Part shown: positions 22,452 to 30,210 of the stretch, in pieces | Numbering within the stretch: the stretch's first letter is position 1 | Layout: the number at the start of each line of letters is the position of its first letter | NCBI GenBank assembly: GCA_944368155.1 | Contig: CALVWW010000002.1 | Location: 62,001 to 126,000, forward strand | Source of the DNA: an uncultured Clostridia bacterium | GTDB taxonomy: Bacteria; Bacillota; Clostridia; Christensenellales; Borkfalkiaceae | Length of the DNA: 64,000 nt | Direction: 5' to 3' | The notes under the pieces: model-generated | What the model saw: the letters and a program-made list of their open reading frames with translations, nothing else | Told to the model about the DNA's origin: nothing | The model's database searches: none | Position numbers and translations under genes: made by a program

Positions 22452-23531
22452 ATGGAATGTGTATCAGCTTTTAATGACTTTGTTAAAAATATAAGTTTAA
22501 CAGACGAAATGAGACAGATATTAAGTAGTGCGTATAAAAAATTAAAAATTGATTTAATGTCTGATCCCATAGGGAAACAAATAATAACTATGTTTTTACA
22601 AGGTAGTTATGCCCGGCATACGGGCGTGCGTCCTATTAACAACGATGATAAATTGGACGTGGATTTGATTGTCGTAACTAAATTTGATAGTAATAAGATG
22701 TCGCCAATTGAGGCGTTGAATGCCTTTAAGCCTTTTCTTGAAAATACATATAAAGGAAAATATGATTGCAGGATACAAGGCCGTTCTATTGGTATTGATT
22801 TTAAGAATTGTAAAGTTGATTTGGTTCCGACTGCGTTACCTACTCAATCTATGCAATTACTTTTAAATGAAGCTTTTTCTTCTGAAGAATATGCAGAAAA
22901 ATTTTATGATTCCCAAAAAACGATTGATACTATAAGAGCATATTTTAATAGAGGTGACGAGTGGAGAAGCAATCCGCTAAAAATACCAGATAAAGAGGCG
23001 AATAAATGGGAAGATACCCACCCTCTAGCGCAAATTGATTATGCTCAAAAGCGCAATGCTGAGAAAAATGGGAAGTTTTTACCGTTGGTGCGTATTTTGA
23101 AGTGGTGGAAGAAAAATGATTGTGCAGATATTGAAACAATTAAAAGTTACCCTTTAGAGCATTTTATAGGAGATTATTGCGGTGAAGGGGATAAAGTATC
23201 ACAATTGTTGGTATCGACATTGGAGAATATTGTTTCCAATGCTCCACCTATAAAACCTTATTTAATGGATAGAGGTGTCCATACGCATGATGTTTTTCAG
23301 CGAGTAACGCAGGAAGATTATACAAAATTTCTTGCACGTATTAAGAAGTTGCATGAATTATCAGATGATGCTCTCGCTGATCAAGATTATGTTAGCAGCA
23401 TGAAAAAATGGCATGAAATTTTTGGGGATAAATTCCCTGTTCCTGACGATGATGGGCATAGTGAACAAAACTCGCGGTTTACTCCTCGCACAAGTCCATC
23501 TGAACCCACAAAACCAACAAGGTATGCATAA
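22452..23531 (+). CDS. CD-NTase (cGAS/DncV-like nucleotidyltransferase)
   Basis: 359 residues. The nucleotidyltransferase core shows GSYARHTGVRP (51-61), the metal pair D69-V-D71 in KLDVDLIVV and the third acid D123 in CKVDLVP. A helical C-terminal domain follows (about 140-310). The last 30 residues are polar and end in PTRYA, a disordered tail plausibly used for conjugation by the neighbouring Cap2. The pattern is closest to clade D enzymes that work with Cap4, but clade is inferred. It makes a cyclic di- or trinucleotide on phage infection. GGAG precedes ATG 22452, and the stop abuts the cap2 start. Confidence 0.92.
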   Translation: MECVSAFNDFVKNISLTDEMRQILSSAYKKLKIDLMSDPIGKQIITMFLQGSYARHTGVRPINNDDKLDVDLIVVTKFDSNKMSPIEALNAFKPFLENTYKGKYDCRIQGRSIGIDFKNCKVDLVPTALPTQSMQLLLNEAFSSEEYAEKFYDSQKTIDTIRAYFNRGDEWRSNPLKIPDKEANKWEDTHPLAQIDYAQKRNAEKNGKFLPLVRILKWWKKNDCADIETIKSYPLEHFIGDYCGEGDKVSQLLVSTLENIVSNAPPIKPYLMDRGVHTHDVFQRVTQEDYTKFLARIKKLHELSDDALADQDYVSSMKKWHEIFGDKFPVPDDDGHSEQNSRFTPRTSPSEPTKPTRYA

Positions 23532-25283
23532 ATGCATGATATTGAAGAATTACAAAAAATCAGACGAATTATTGATGCTTTTAAAGAGTATGAATTAATT
23601 GAAGACCTTTATAAAATTGATAATAATTATTGCTTAAAGGTAAGGATAACTATAAACGGAGAAGGAAGTGTATATGTACCTAAGAGCAGTGACTGGTATA
23701 TTGTATTTGATGGAAATGATGTTGATTTTTATCCTTCAAATACAAATAGCATTACTGCTACATTCCAACATCAAGCATTAAATGAACTTAAGGAAAATTT
23801 GCCGTTTCGTTTAGGTAAGCCATGTTTGGATACTCCGTCAGATTCGTTGTATTTACCATCAAGCCATTATTCTGAGCCTTTGACTGGAAAAAAGTTTTAT
23901 TGGTATTTGCAGCGCATGTTAAAATGGCTTGATGATGCAGCACAAAACAAACTAGTTAAGGCTGGCGACCAATTTGAATTACCGGTAGTACCATATAATA
24001 TAAAGGAAATACTTTTATATAAAGAAGGGCAAATTTCAGACTGGAGTGATTTTAATGCTGACTGTGGATATGCTTACCTTAAGAATTTAACTTTAGCAAA
24101 TAGAAAATATTTAGTGCTGGATAAAATATTTGATAAAACAACAACCAAAACATGTAGTGCCCCTGAATGGGGAAGTTTAAAAGAAGATTTCAGGGGAAAG
24201 GTTCTTGCTGCATGGATTAAACTGAAAGATCTACCTGTTATTAAACCATGGCAGTATCCTAAAACATGGGAAGAACTTGTTGATGCTTGTCATAGGCAAA
24301 ATATTTCAATAGAAAGGAAAATGGCTGGTCTTTTAAATAAAAGGCTCGGAAAAATTTCTAACTTGCTATTAGTTGCTCCTATTCCAGAAAGAATTGGAGA
24401 CCAACCTAAATCATATTATTGGATGCAAATAATTTTACCTGCAATAAATTTTCCTTGTAAAGGATTTCGTAACAGTGTAGATGGACTATTACATTATTTG
24501 AAAGCTAGAGCGCTTAAAGGCCCATTATTAATTGGTGCTACACAGAATTGTGATGATGCTGCAATAAGAACAAGGGGGTCCGTGGATAAAGTCATCAAGG
24601 AATTAAATTTCTGTGTGATTGGATGTGGTGCTTTAGGATCTATGTTGTGTGAATCTTTAACAAGAATGGGTATAAAGAATTTGCATATTATAGATAGTGA
24701 TTGCGTAAATATTGGCAACCTTGCGAGGCACATTTCAACGCTTGACGATATTGGCGAATTTAAGACTGAATCATTAATTAAAAGGTTAGTAAAAATTAAT
24801 CCCTCAATTTTGCTTTCAAGTTCCGCAGAAGAATTATCGCAAAATAATGTTGATAAATTATCTGGTTATGATGTAATTATAGATTGTACAGGTAATAATT
24901 CTGTGGTATCAGTTTTACAAAAATGTACTTATAAAAGTAATAAAACTTTTTACATAGGGGCATTTACTTACGGTGCAAAAAAATTCTGTTATTACAGATG
25001 TGTGGGAAATACACTTGATGGTGAAGCGTATTTTAGGAAGACCTTAGAGTTTTTTAATAGCGCAGTTGAAGGATTAGGTGAAGGAGAAATGGCTTGGGAA
25101 GGAATAGGATGTTATCATCCAGTATTTCCAGCAATGTATTCAGACGTATCGGTTTGGGCGAATATTTTTGCTAATGAGATAATTAGTAATCTATTTAATA
25201 GCGAAGAAAAGCTTATTAAGTATTACAATAAAACGACTAATTCGGGTATAGAAGTTGTGGTTGACAATGATTTTTCGTTATAA
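23532..25283 (+). CDS. cap2: CBASS Cap2: E2-E1 fusion that conjugates the CD-NTase
   Basis: 583 residues. The N-terminal E2-like domain (about 1-155) includes the likely catalytic Cys98 (RLGKPCLDT), followed by YWYLQRMLKWLDDAA...FELP, as in prokaryotic E2 proteins. A linker leads to the E1/ThiF adenylation domain (about 355-583): nucleotide-binding VIGCGALGS (362-370), IIDSDCVNIGNLARH and DVIIDCTGN. Type II CBASS uses this enzyme to attach the CD-NTase C-terminus to targets, priming the cyclase. Its start directly follows the CD-NTase stop, and the Cap3 gene overlaps its end by 17 nt. Confidence 0.92.
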   Translation: MHDIEELQKIRRIIDAFKEYELIEDLYKIDNNYCLKVRITINGEGSVYVPKSSDWYIVFDGNDVDFYPSNTNSITATFQHQALNELKENLPFRLGKPCLDTPSDSLYLPSSHYSEPLTGKKFYWYLQRMLKWLDDAAQNKLVKAGDQFELPVVPYNIKEILLYKEGQISDWSDFNADCGYAYLKNLTLANRKYLVLDKIFDKTTTKTCSAPEWGSLKEDFRGKVLAAWIKLKDLPVIKPWQYPKTWEELVDACHRQNISIERKMAGLLNKRLGKISNLLLVAPIPERIGDQPKSYYWMQIILPAINFPCKGFRNSVDGLLHYLKARALKGPLLIGATQNCDDAAIRTRGSVDKVIKELNFCVIGCGALGSMLCESLTRMGIKNLHIIDSDCVNIGNLARHISTLDDIGEFKTESLIKRLVKINPSILLSSSAEELSQNNVDKLSGYDVIIDCTGNNSVVSVLQKCTYKSNKTFYIGAFTYGAKKFCYYRCVGNTLDGEAYFRKTLEFFNSAVEGLGEGEMAWEGIGCYHPVFPAMYSDVSVWANIFANEIISNLFNSEEKLIKYYNKTTNSGIEVVVDNDFSL

Positions 25284-25731
25284 AAATATATCAATTAGCT
25301 TAGATGAAGAATTATACAAAGATTATATTTCGAATCATTTAAAAACAAGTAATACTGAGACAGGGGGGATAATTTGTGGATATTACTCTTCAGATTTAAC
25401 TTCTGCTGTGGTTACAAAAATGTGTTTGCCGACTCCTGATTCAATATTAAAGCAAGCATCATTTCAAAGAGGCGTTCAAGGTTTAAAAAACTTCTTGAAA
25501 AACGAGTGGGATGATGGAAAATATTATTTAGGTGATTGGCATTTACATCCTAATGCATCACCTATTGCAAGTAAGCAAGATCTAATGCAGTTAGAAAATA
25601 ACGCAAAAGATAAGACATTAAAATGTCCAGAGCCTATAATGATTATTTTAGGTGGGAATAAAAATTGTATAACTGTAAATATTTATCTTTTTATTGATGG
25701 CGACATAAAAGTTTGTGAAAGAGATTTATAA
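25267..25731 (+). CDS. cap3: CBASS Cap3: JAB/JAMM deconjugating protease
   Basis: 154 residues from ATG 25267 (an in-frame TTG at 25255 is the alternative). JAMM zinc-protease signature is complete: E31 in NTETGG, then GDWHLHPNASPIASKQD with H92, H94, S102 and D105. In type II CBASS this enzyme removes the conjugated CD-NTase and so antagonises Cap2. It ends the operon, and the next 330 nt are the element's non-coding right end. Confidence 0.93.
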   Translation: MIFRYKNISISLDEELYKDYISNHLKTSNTETGGIICGYYSSDLTSAVVTKMCLPTPDSILKQASFQRGVQGLKNFLKNEWDDGKYYLGDWHLHPNASPIASKQDLMQLENNAKDKTLKCPEPIMIILGGNKNCITVNIYLFIDGDIKVCERDL

Positions 25732-25755
25732 GTAAAGTAAGAGCATTAAAATTTC

Positions 25756-25798
25756 AAGCATAGCGGCGCGGCGAGAGATTCGCCGCGCCGCTATGCTT
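25756..25798. terminator. 19-bp perfect GC-rich hairpin after the CBASS operon
   Basis: AAGCATAGCGGCGCGGCGA (25756-25774) / TCGCCGCGCCGCTATGCTT (25780-25798), loop GAGAT. It is far more GC-rich than the surrounding DNA and has no U-run, so it may terminate poorly. It may instead insulate the element end or stabilise the CBASS mRNA. Confidence 0.6.
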
Positions 25799-25820
25799 AT
25801 AATTCGGTAAAAATAACTTT

Positions 25821-25928
25821 GGGAAGTAATTGGAATTTTTTGTCAAAGATTTTTGCTTGTTTTTGAAAGGTTTTGGGAAGTTAAAGGAAGCGGGGGCACA
25901 AGCTGACAACAAACGGCGAGGGAAGTTA
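25821..25928 (+). other. Candidate integrase arm-type sites, right end
   Basis: GGGAAGTAA (25821-25829), GGGAAGTTA (25875-25883) and GGGAAGTTA (25920-25928), plus a weaker GGAAGTAG at about 25931. They share the nonamer found twice at 7594-7612 and have the same direct orientation. Confidence 0.5.
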
Positions 25929-26061
25929 TTGGAAGTAGTGTTTTAAACTACTGAGTTTTGAGCTGTTTCAGGCTGTTTTTACCTTGTTTTTGCCTGAAAT
26001 CAAGCAATTTTAATTTGCCTTGTCGTCCTGTTGGTGAGGACTGAATTTTCATAAATTATGC

Positions 26062-26112
26062 CTTAGAATCCCGTGGGCAACCGTGCAGGTTCAACTCCTG
26101 TTATCCGCACCA
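26062..26112 (+). pseudogene. attR core and 3' half of host tRNA-Leu(UAG)
   Basis: Core CTTAGAATCC (26062-26071) continues into CG (end of the anticodon stem), a variable arm, the T-arm GCAGG-TTCAACT-CCTGT, acceptor strand TATCCGC, discriminator A and CCA. These pair exactly with the 5' half at 7358-7400. The half has lost its promoter to the other side of the element. Confidence 0.93.
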
Positions 26113-26137
26113 AACATAACTACAGCATTTAAAATCT

Positions 26138-26719
26138 ATGGAAACAACAAACACTCCGACGCTTTTATCATCGCGGCTTATATTGAGAAAATTTACCGAA
26201 GCCGACATACAGGCACTCTTTTTATTGCTGAAAGACGAACAGGTAAATACTTACCTTCCGTGGTTTCCGGCAAAAACTTTATCAAACGCGCGCGCATTTT
26301 ATGAACAGCGGTTTGCAAAAACTTCTTGCAGCGCACAGGGCTATAAATATGCCGTATGTTTAAAGGAGGATAACATTCCTATAGGATATGTTCAGATGGA
26401 CGCAGGCGACGCTCACGACATCGGCTACGCCCTGCGCAAAGAATTCTGGCACAGAGGAATTATGCGTGAAGCCGTTGAAAGGCTCATTGTGCAACTCAGA
26501 AAAGACAAAATTCCATACATCACGGCTACGCACGACATCAATAATGTGCAGAGCGGCAGGGTAATGCAAGCTGTAGGCATGCAATATATGTACTCATACA
26601 AGGAACAATGGCAACCCAAAAATATACCGGTAATATTCAATATGTATCAGCTGAATCTTGACGGCGAAGACAGAATTTACACTAAATATAGGGAAAAATA
26701 CGGAGAATGCTTTATTTAA
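26138..26719 (+). CDS. GNAT acetyltransferase, RimJ/RimL-like
   Basis: 193 residues. Typical N-terminus TPTLLSSRLILRKFTEADIQ, acetyl-CoA region with DIGYALRKEFWHRGIMREA and a late TATHDINNVQSGRVMQAVGM segment, as in the RimJ/RimL ribosomal-protein or small-molecule N-acetyltransferases. The substrate cannot be told. The gene starts 25 nt after the tRNA 3' half with no visible promoter or Shine-Dalgarno. Before the insertion it may have been read from the tRNA promoter, now 18.7 kb away. A strong terminator follows. Confidence 0.85.
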   Translation: METTNTPTLLSSRLILRKFTEADIQALFLLLKDEQVNTYLPWFPAKTLSNARAFYEQRFAKTSCSAQGYKYAVCLKEDNIPIGYVQMDAGDAHDIGYALRKEFWHRGIMREAVERLIVQLRKDKIPYITATHDINNVQSGRVMQAVGMQYMYSYKEQWQPKNIPVIFNMYQLNLDGEDRIYTKYREKYGECFI

Positions 26720-26726
26720 ACATAAT

Positions 26727-26765
26727 AAACGCCGTGCGGCATTATTTGCCGCACGGCGTTTATTA
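26727..26765 (+). terminator. Intrinsic terminator after the GNAT gene
   Basis: 15-bp stem AAACGCCGTGCGGCA (26727-26741) / TGCCGCACGGCGTTT (26747-26761), then ATT. Confidence 0.88.
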
Positions 26766-26866
26766 TGCAAATTGATACGCATATATGCCGCAATCACTCA
26801 AATTACCCCTGATATATGCCTTAACTAATCGAATTAAAATAATCGCGTCATATGTGCGGGGCAATT

Positions 26867-27637
26867 TCATTTTGCCGCTTTTTTGAATATTGCCGTAAGC
26901 GGCAGAAAGAGCGTTGAAACACTAACAATCGCACAGACCGTCTGCGGCGCGAGCGCTAAAAATGAACCGTAGAAATACACTGCCCAACTTTCAGAAAACA
27001 GGCTGTAACCTAAAAACAGCGGAGCAATAAAATCGTCGAGCAAAGTAAAAATAATTGTGCATATTGCTGCGAGAGCGGCGGCAAGTATAGTTTTAACGGC
27101 ACCCGAACCGTTGATTTTGCCAAGCCGTGCAAGCACTGCGGCGATATCGAGAGCGAGAATGAGCGCAAAGCCAAGGGCAGCGATAACGGCGAGCAATGTT
27201 TTGACGAGCACAATCGAAAGCCGTGAGATTTTTAAAAAATCGGTCACAACGCAGTAAATTCCCGATGCGCAGACTGCGGCAAGCGTCACGTTTATGACAA
27301 TGAGCGACCATATGGGCAAATGAGCATATGCGGCGTCGCCTACCTTTCCCAAAAAGCCGAACAACAACGCAAACAGCGGATAATAGATTATATACAGCAC
27401 GAAGGCCGAAGGATAGAACCCCCACAGGGCACAGCGCAGAAAGCAAAAACAGATTGCAGACATCACACCTGCACGCGGACCGAAAGACCACGAAAAAGTG
27501 AGAAGAAGCACTGTTACTATCTCAACGCCCGCCACGGGATACAGAACGGCCTGTCCGCCTATCAGCAATGCGACCTCCACGGCTATAAACGCTATCTCTT
27601 TAGCGGGCGGGAGCTGTATATTATTAAATTTTTTCAT
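26867..27637 (-). CDS. ECF transporter S component-like membrane protein (probable cobalamin uptake)
   Basis: About 256 residues from ATG 27637 (GGGAGGG just upstream); an earlier frame start at 27691 lacks an RBS. It has about seven or eight hydrophobic segments, including VALLIGGQAVLYPVAGVEIV and FSWSFGPRAGVMSAICFCFL, a typical ECF S-component layout. It is the second gene after a cobalamin riboswitch and a DUF4430 lipoprotein, so vitamin B12 or a corrinoid is the likely ligand (inference from context). The shared ECF A/A'/T module is not in this window. Confidence 0.75.
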   Translation of the reverse strand: MKKFNNIQLPPAKEIAFIAVEVALLIGGQAVLYPVAGVEIVTVLLLTFSWSFGPRAGVMSAICFCFLRCALWGFYPSAFVLYIIYYPLFALLFGFLGKVGDAAYAHLPIWSLIVINVTLAAVCASGIYCVVTDFLKISRLSIVLVKTLLAVIAALGFALILALDIAAVLARLGKINGSGAVKTILAAALAAICTIIFTLLDDFIAPLFLGYSLFSESWAVYFYGSFLALAPQTVCAIVSVSTLFLPLTAIFKKAAK

Positions 27638-27735
27638 AATGTCCCTCCCGTAAGGCAAAGTTTGATTAAGATTGCGCGCGCCGCGCGCCAATTCGCACGC
27701 AATCGCTTTAAAAGCCGCCGAAATTTATAAAAGAA

Positions 27736-28269
27736 TCAGTAGCTCCACTCCATGTAAACCAGCGCGTATGTATAGTTTTCCACACAGGGCATATAAGAAA
27801 CACCGTACGAGGCGCTGGCAAGCGTGTTCCCGTTATAATCGTATGTGCCGTATGCGGGGTCGGCGTAAATCACACCGTTCTCATCAGTGAAATCGGTAAA
27901 CAACATCCACGAGTACCCGCCGGAAGCAGTCGACTGTTCCGCAAGACCGTTTATTTGCGTTATGAAGTAACCGTAGGCACTTTCATATCCTTCAAAGGCG
28001 ACAAGACCTCTTTCGGCGAGCACATCAAGATAATTTTTAACTGTCGTGCTAAGACTAAGTTGTAAAAGTTCTGACGATGCAGTGAAAACTATGGCGTCGT
28101 CGAACACCTCCACCCAATCGCCGGTATCTTCACCGCCTGTCACATCGCCGCCTTCTGTAGTTGTCCCGTCGTTGGTTTTATCGTCTGCGCCCTCCGCACA
28201 GCCGGCAAAAGCAAACAAGCAAACAACCGAGATGGCCGCGGCAAACAATGCAAAAATTGCCTTTTTCAT
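27736..28269 (-). CDS. DUF4430 lipoprotein (intrinsic-factor-like, probable corrinoid binder)
   Basis: 177 residues. Signal peptide MKKAIFALFAAAISVVCLFA followed by a lipobox (FAGC), so it is lipid-anchored on the outer face of the membrane. An acidic, Thr/Gly-rich linker (about 25-50) leads to a DUF4430-like domain with FTDENGVIYADPAYGTYDYN and YALVYMEW at the end. DUF4430 resembles the beta-domain of cobalamin carriers and often accompanies ECF transporters under B12 riboswitches. AAGGAG stands 7 nt before ATG 28269. It probably hands corrinoid to the S component encoded just downstream. Confidence 0.82.
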   Translation of the reverse strand: MKKAIFALFAAAISVVCLFAFAGCAEGADDKTNDGTTTEGGDVTGGEDTGDWVEVFDDAIVFTASSELLQLSLSTTVKNYLDVLAERGLVAFEGYESAYGYFITQINGLAEQSTASGGYSWMLFTDFTDENGVIYADPAYGTYDYNGNTLASASYGVSYMPCVENYTYALVYMEWSY

Positions 28270-28517
28270 AAAAATCTCCTTAAATTATTCGCGGATAGCC
28301 GGCGCCGATATCTGCAAATATAACAATGCAAAATCTATATTTTACCGCAAATTTTAACAATAAAACTTGTTATGCATTTTTTATTGCGTTGCGCGCGGTA
28401 ATACGGGCGGTAAAATAAAAAAGGCGCCTAATCTCCATCACCGAGGAAAAAAGCGCAACGAAAAACTTATCCGCAACCAAAGCTGACCCCGTCTTTCGGC
28501 ACCAAGCGTTGTAACGC

Positions 28518-28551
28518 AAAAAACCGAAGCAGAGAAATCTACATCTTTCGG
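28518..28551 (-). terminator. Riboswitch-associated terminator (expression platform candidate)
   Basis: On the minus strand CCGAAAG (28551-28545) can pair with CTTCGG (28529-28524), followed by TTTTTT (28523-28518). It lies about 50 nt past the aptamer and 250 nt before the lipoprotein gene, where B12-dependent termination would occur. Confidence 0.55.
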
Positions 28552-28602
28552 ATAAACAACCGCCTGCCTTTCCGCATCCCCTCGGAAATGCAAAACAAAA
28601 AG

Positions 28603-28784
28603 ACGCACGCGGCAGGTCTTCCGGCTTACAACAGCGGTTTAAGACCGAACGCCTTCCCATATACCGAAAACGGCATTAACAGTGGCAGACGGCGCCGCTG
28701 AAACGGCAGCGGGGGCTGCGGGGCAATTGGCCCTGACTTCCCTATTAAACGCCCCTATCATGTCAGGGCGTACCTGCGTGCGAC
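28603..28784 (-). ncRNA. Cobalamin (AdoCbl) riboswitch
   Basis: Minus strand shows the class landmarks in order: GCCACTG (around 28685), TATGGGAAGGCG (around 28660) and the B12 box AAGCCGGAAGACCTGCC (around 28633-28612). The closing P1 stem is formed by GCACGCAGGT (28781-28772) and ACCTGCC-GCGTGC (28617-28605). It sits upstream of the DUF4430/ECF pair, so it should repress B12 uptake when cobalamin is plentiful. Confidence 0.93.
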
Positions 28785-28935
28785 ATTAAGTTTTAATAGA
28801 ATTCTATAATTTTTATCAGATATATGTCAAGCAAAAGACGCGCAAACGGGCTTAATTGCCTGATTTGAGCATAAAATACTCAGTATGAAGGACTTTACAT
28901 CGGCGGATACATGCTTTAAAGCGCCGTTTTTATAT

Positions 28936-28964
28936 TTGACAGCTTTGCCGGCATATGGTAAAAT
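28936..28964 (+). promoter_or_regulatory. Promoter of the DUF368 gene
   Basis: TTGACA (28936-28941), 17-nt spacer, TAAAAT (28959-28964); the leader to ATG 29066 is about 95 nt. Confidence 0.7.
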
Positions 28965-29065
28965 TCAGTTAGGACAGAAAGGCTGACCTGAAACCCGCCG
29001 AGCTTACGAGTGCTACAGGGCGCACACGCGCCGTATTTTAGCGGTTTTACCGCAGGCTGGTATCT

Positions 29066-30115
29066 ATGAAAGATGAGAAAAACAGCAAAGATAACTTTGC
29101 TAAAATTCAACCGCACGGCATTGACGCCGAGGGCAAGGCCGAAGACGTCGCAGGAGCAGGTCCCGATTCAGGGGCTGACACCGCCGCAGTCGGCTTGAAC
29201 CTAAAATATGCAAGCGCCAGAGATATTGCAAAGGGCGGACTGCTCGGCGCGTTTATAGGGCTTGCCGTTATAATTCCCGGAGTGAGCGGTTCGGCCGTGG
29301 CAATTATATTGAAGTTGTACGAAAAGCTTTTATATGCCCTCGGCAATATTTTCAAAGAGTTCAAAAATTGCGTTCTTTTTCTGCTGCCCATAGTTCTTGG
29401 CGCCGCGGCAGGCCTTTTAGTCGGATTTTTCGGCGTAAAAATGCTGATTGACGCCATGATGTTTGCAGTAGTTGCGCTGTTTGCCGGACTTATGCTCGGA
29501 GCTTTTCCCGCCGTATGCGACGAAGTCCGCGGAGAACGCCACACCCCACTGCGCATAATTCTGTTTATAGCCGGCCTGCTTCTGCCGGCAGTGCTCTCAC
29601 TCATCGCCGTTTTTCTCGGCGACGGGGAGACGGAAATTGCCTCGCCGCAGGCATATGAATATGTAATATACCTTCTGCTCGGGTTTGCCGTGGCAATAAC
29701 CCAGCTGGTACCCGGCCTGAGCGCAACGGCGTTGCTTATGACAACAGGGCACTATGTGCCGCTCATCCAATCGGTGAGCCTTGACTACTGGCAGACAAAT
29801 CCCGAAGTATTTGCGGTATATGCCTGCCTGATTGCAGGTTTTGTGGCAGGACTTCTGTGCTCGGCAAAATTGTTAGGGCTGATACTCAAACGGCACAGGG
29901 CCGCGACCTTCCACGCTGTGGCGGGGCTGGCGCTCGGTTCGGTTTTCACAATGTTTTTCAACCCGGAGATTATGACCGAATACTCCGCATGGGCGGGAGG
30001 CGAGCGGTTCGGCCCCGAACTCGCGCTCGGCTCGCTACTGTTTATCGTCGGCATAGTTGTAGCCTATCTGTTTGTAAAATTGCAGCGCAGGAAAAATTTA
30101 CCGCTCAAAAATTGA
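29066..30115 (+). CDS. DUF368 membrane protein (PopT-type polyprenyl-phosphate transporter)
   Basis: 349 residues. A polar N-terminal stretch (1-50) precedes about nine membrane segments. Diagnostic motifs are the paired re-entrant-like loops IPGVSGSAVAIILKLYEKLL (about residues 72-91) and VPGLSATALLMTTGHY (about 216-231), the hallmark of DUF368. Family members recycle undecaprenyl phosphate, the lipid carrier of cell-wall synthesis, across the membrane. The long acidic, Gly/Ala-rich N-terminal extension is unusual for the family. Monocistronic, with its own promoter and a very strong terminator. Confidence 0.9.
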   Translation: MKDEKNSKDNFAKIQPHGIDAEGKAEDVAGAGPDSGADTAAVGLNLKYASARDIAKGGLLGAFIGLAVIIPGVSGSAVAIILKLYEKLLYALGNIFKEFKNCVLFLLPIVLGAAAGLLVGFFGVKMLIDAMMFAVVALFAGLMLGAFPAVCDEVRGERHTPLRIILFIAGLLLPAVLSLIAVFLGDGETEIASPQAYEYVIYLLLGFAVAITQLVPGLSATALLMTTGHYVPLIQSVSLDYWQTNPEVFAVYACLIAGFVAGLLCSAKLLGLILKRHRAATFHAVAGLALGSVFTMFFNPEIMTEYSAWAGGERFGPELALGSLLFIVGIVVAYLFVKLQRRKNLPLKN

Positions 30116-30143
30116 TTTTATATTTTTGGGATAACATATTTTT

Positions 30144-30190
30144 AAAAGGCGTGTGCGCGCCTGCCGAAAGCAGGCGCGCACACGCCTTTT
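30144..30190. terminator. 21-bp terminator between convergent DUF368 and rtcB genes
   Basis: Arms 30144-30164 and 30170-30190 pair perfectly (core GGCGTGTGCGCGCCTGC), with loop CGAAA. A/U-runs on both sides allow action on both strands. Confidence 0.95.
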
Positions 30191-30210
30191 TATATAAATC
30201 TCCCGAACTA

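Larger units (their letters stand above)
7390..26071. mobile_element. Integrative mobilizable element in tRNA-Leu(UAG), about 18.7 kb, defence cargo
   Basis: Bounded by a 10-bp direct repeat derived from the tRNA anticodon loop, with an integrase gene just inside the left end, GGGAAGTT-type repeats near both ends and a MobV relaxase with a candidate oriT. No type IV secretion genes are present, so it would need a helper. Cargo, left to right: CoiA-like nuclease pair, methylase/HEPN/helicase operon with its regulator, and type II CBASS. Base composition is mosaic (A+T-rich at 12-14.2, 17.2-18.2 and 20.9-25.7 kb), suggesting modules of different origin. Confidence 0.9.

Noticed and set aside
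28370-28660. A 96-codon minus-strand ORF in the B12 locus leader
   Set aside because: It overlaps the riboswitch B12 box and terminator and is Arg/Cys-rich; better explained as untranslated leader.
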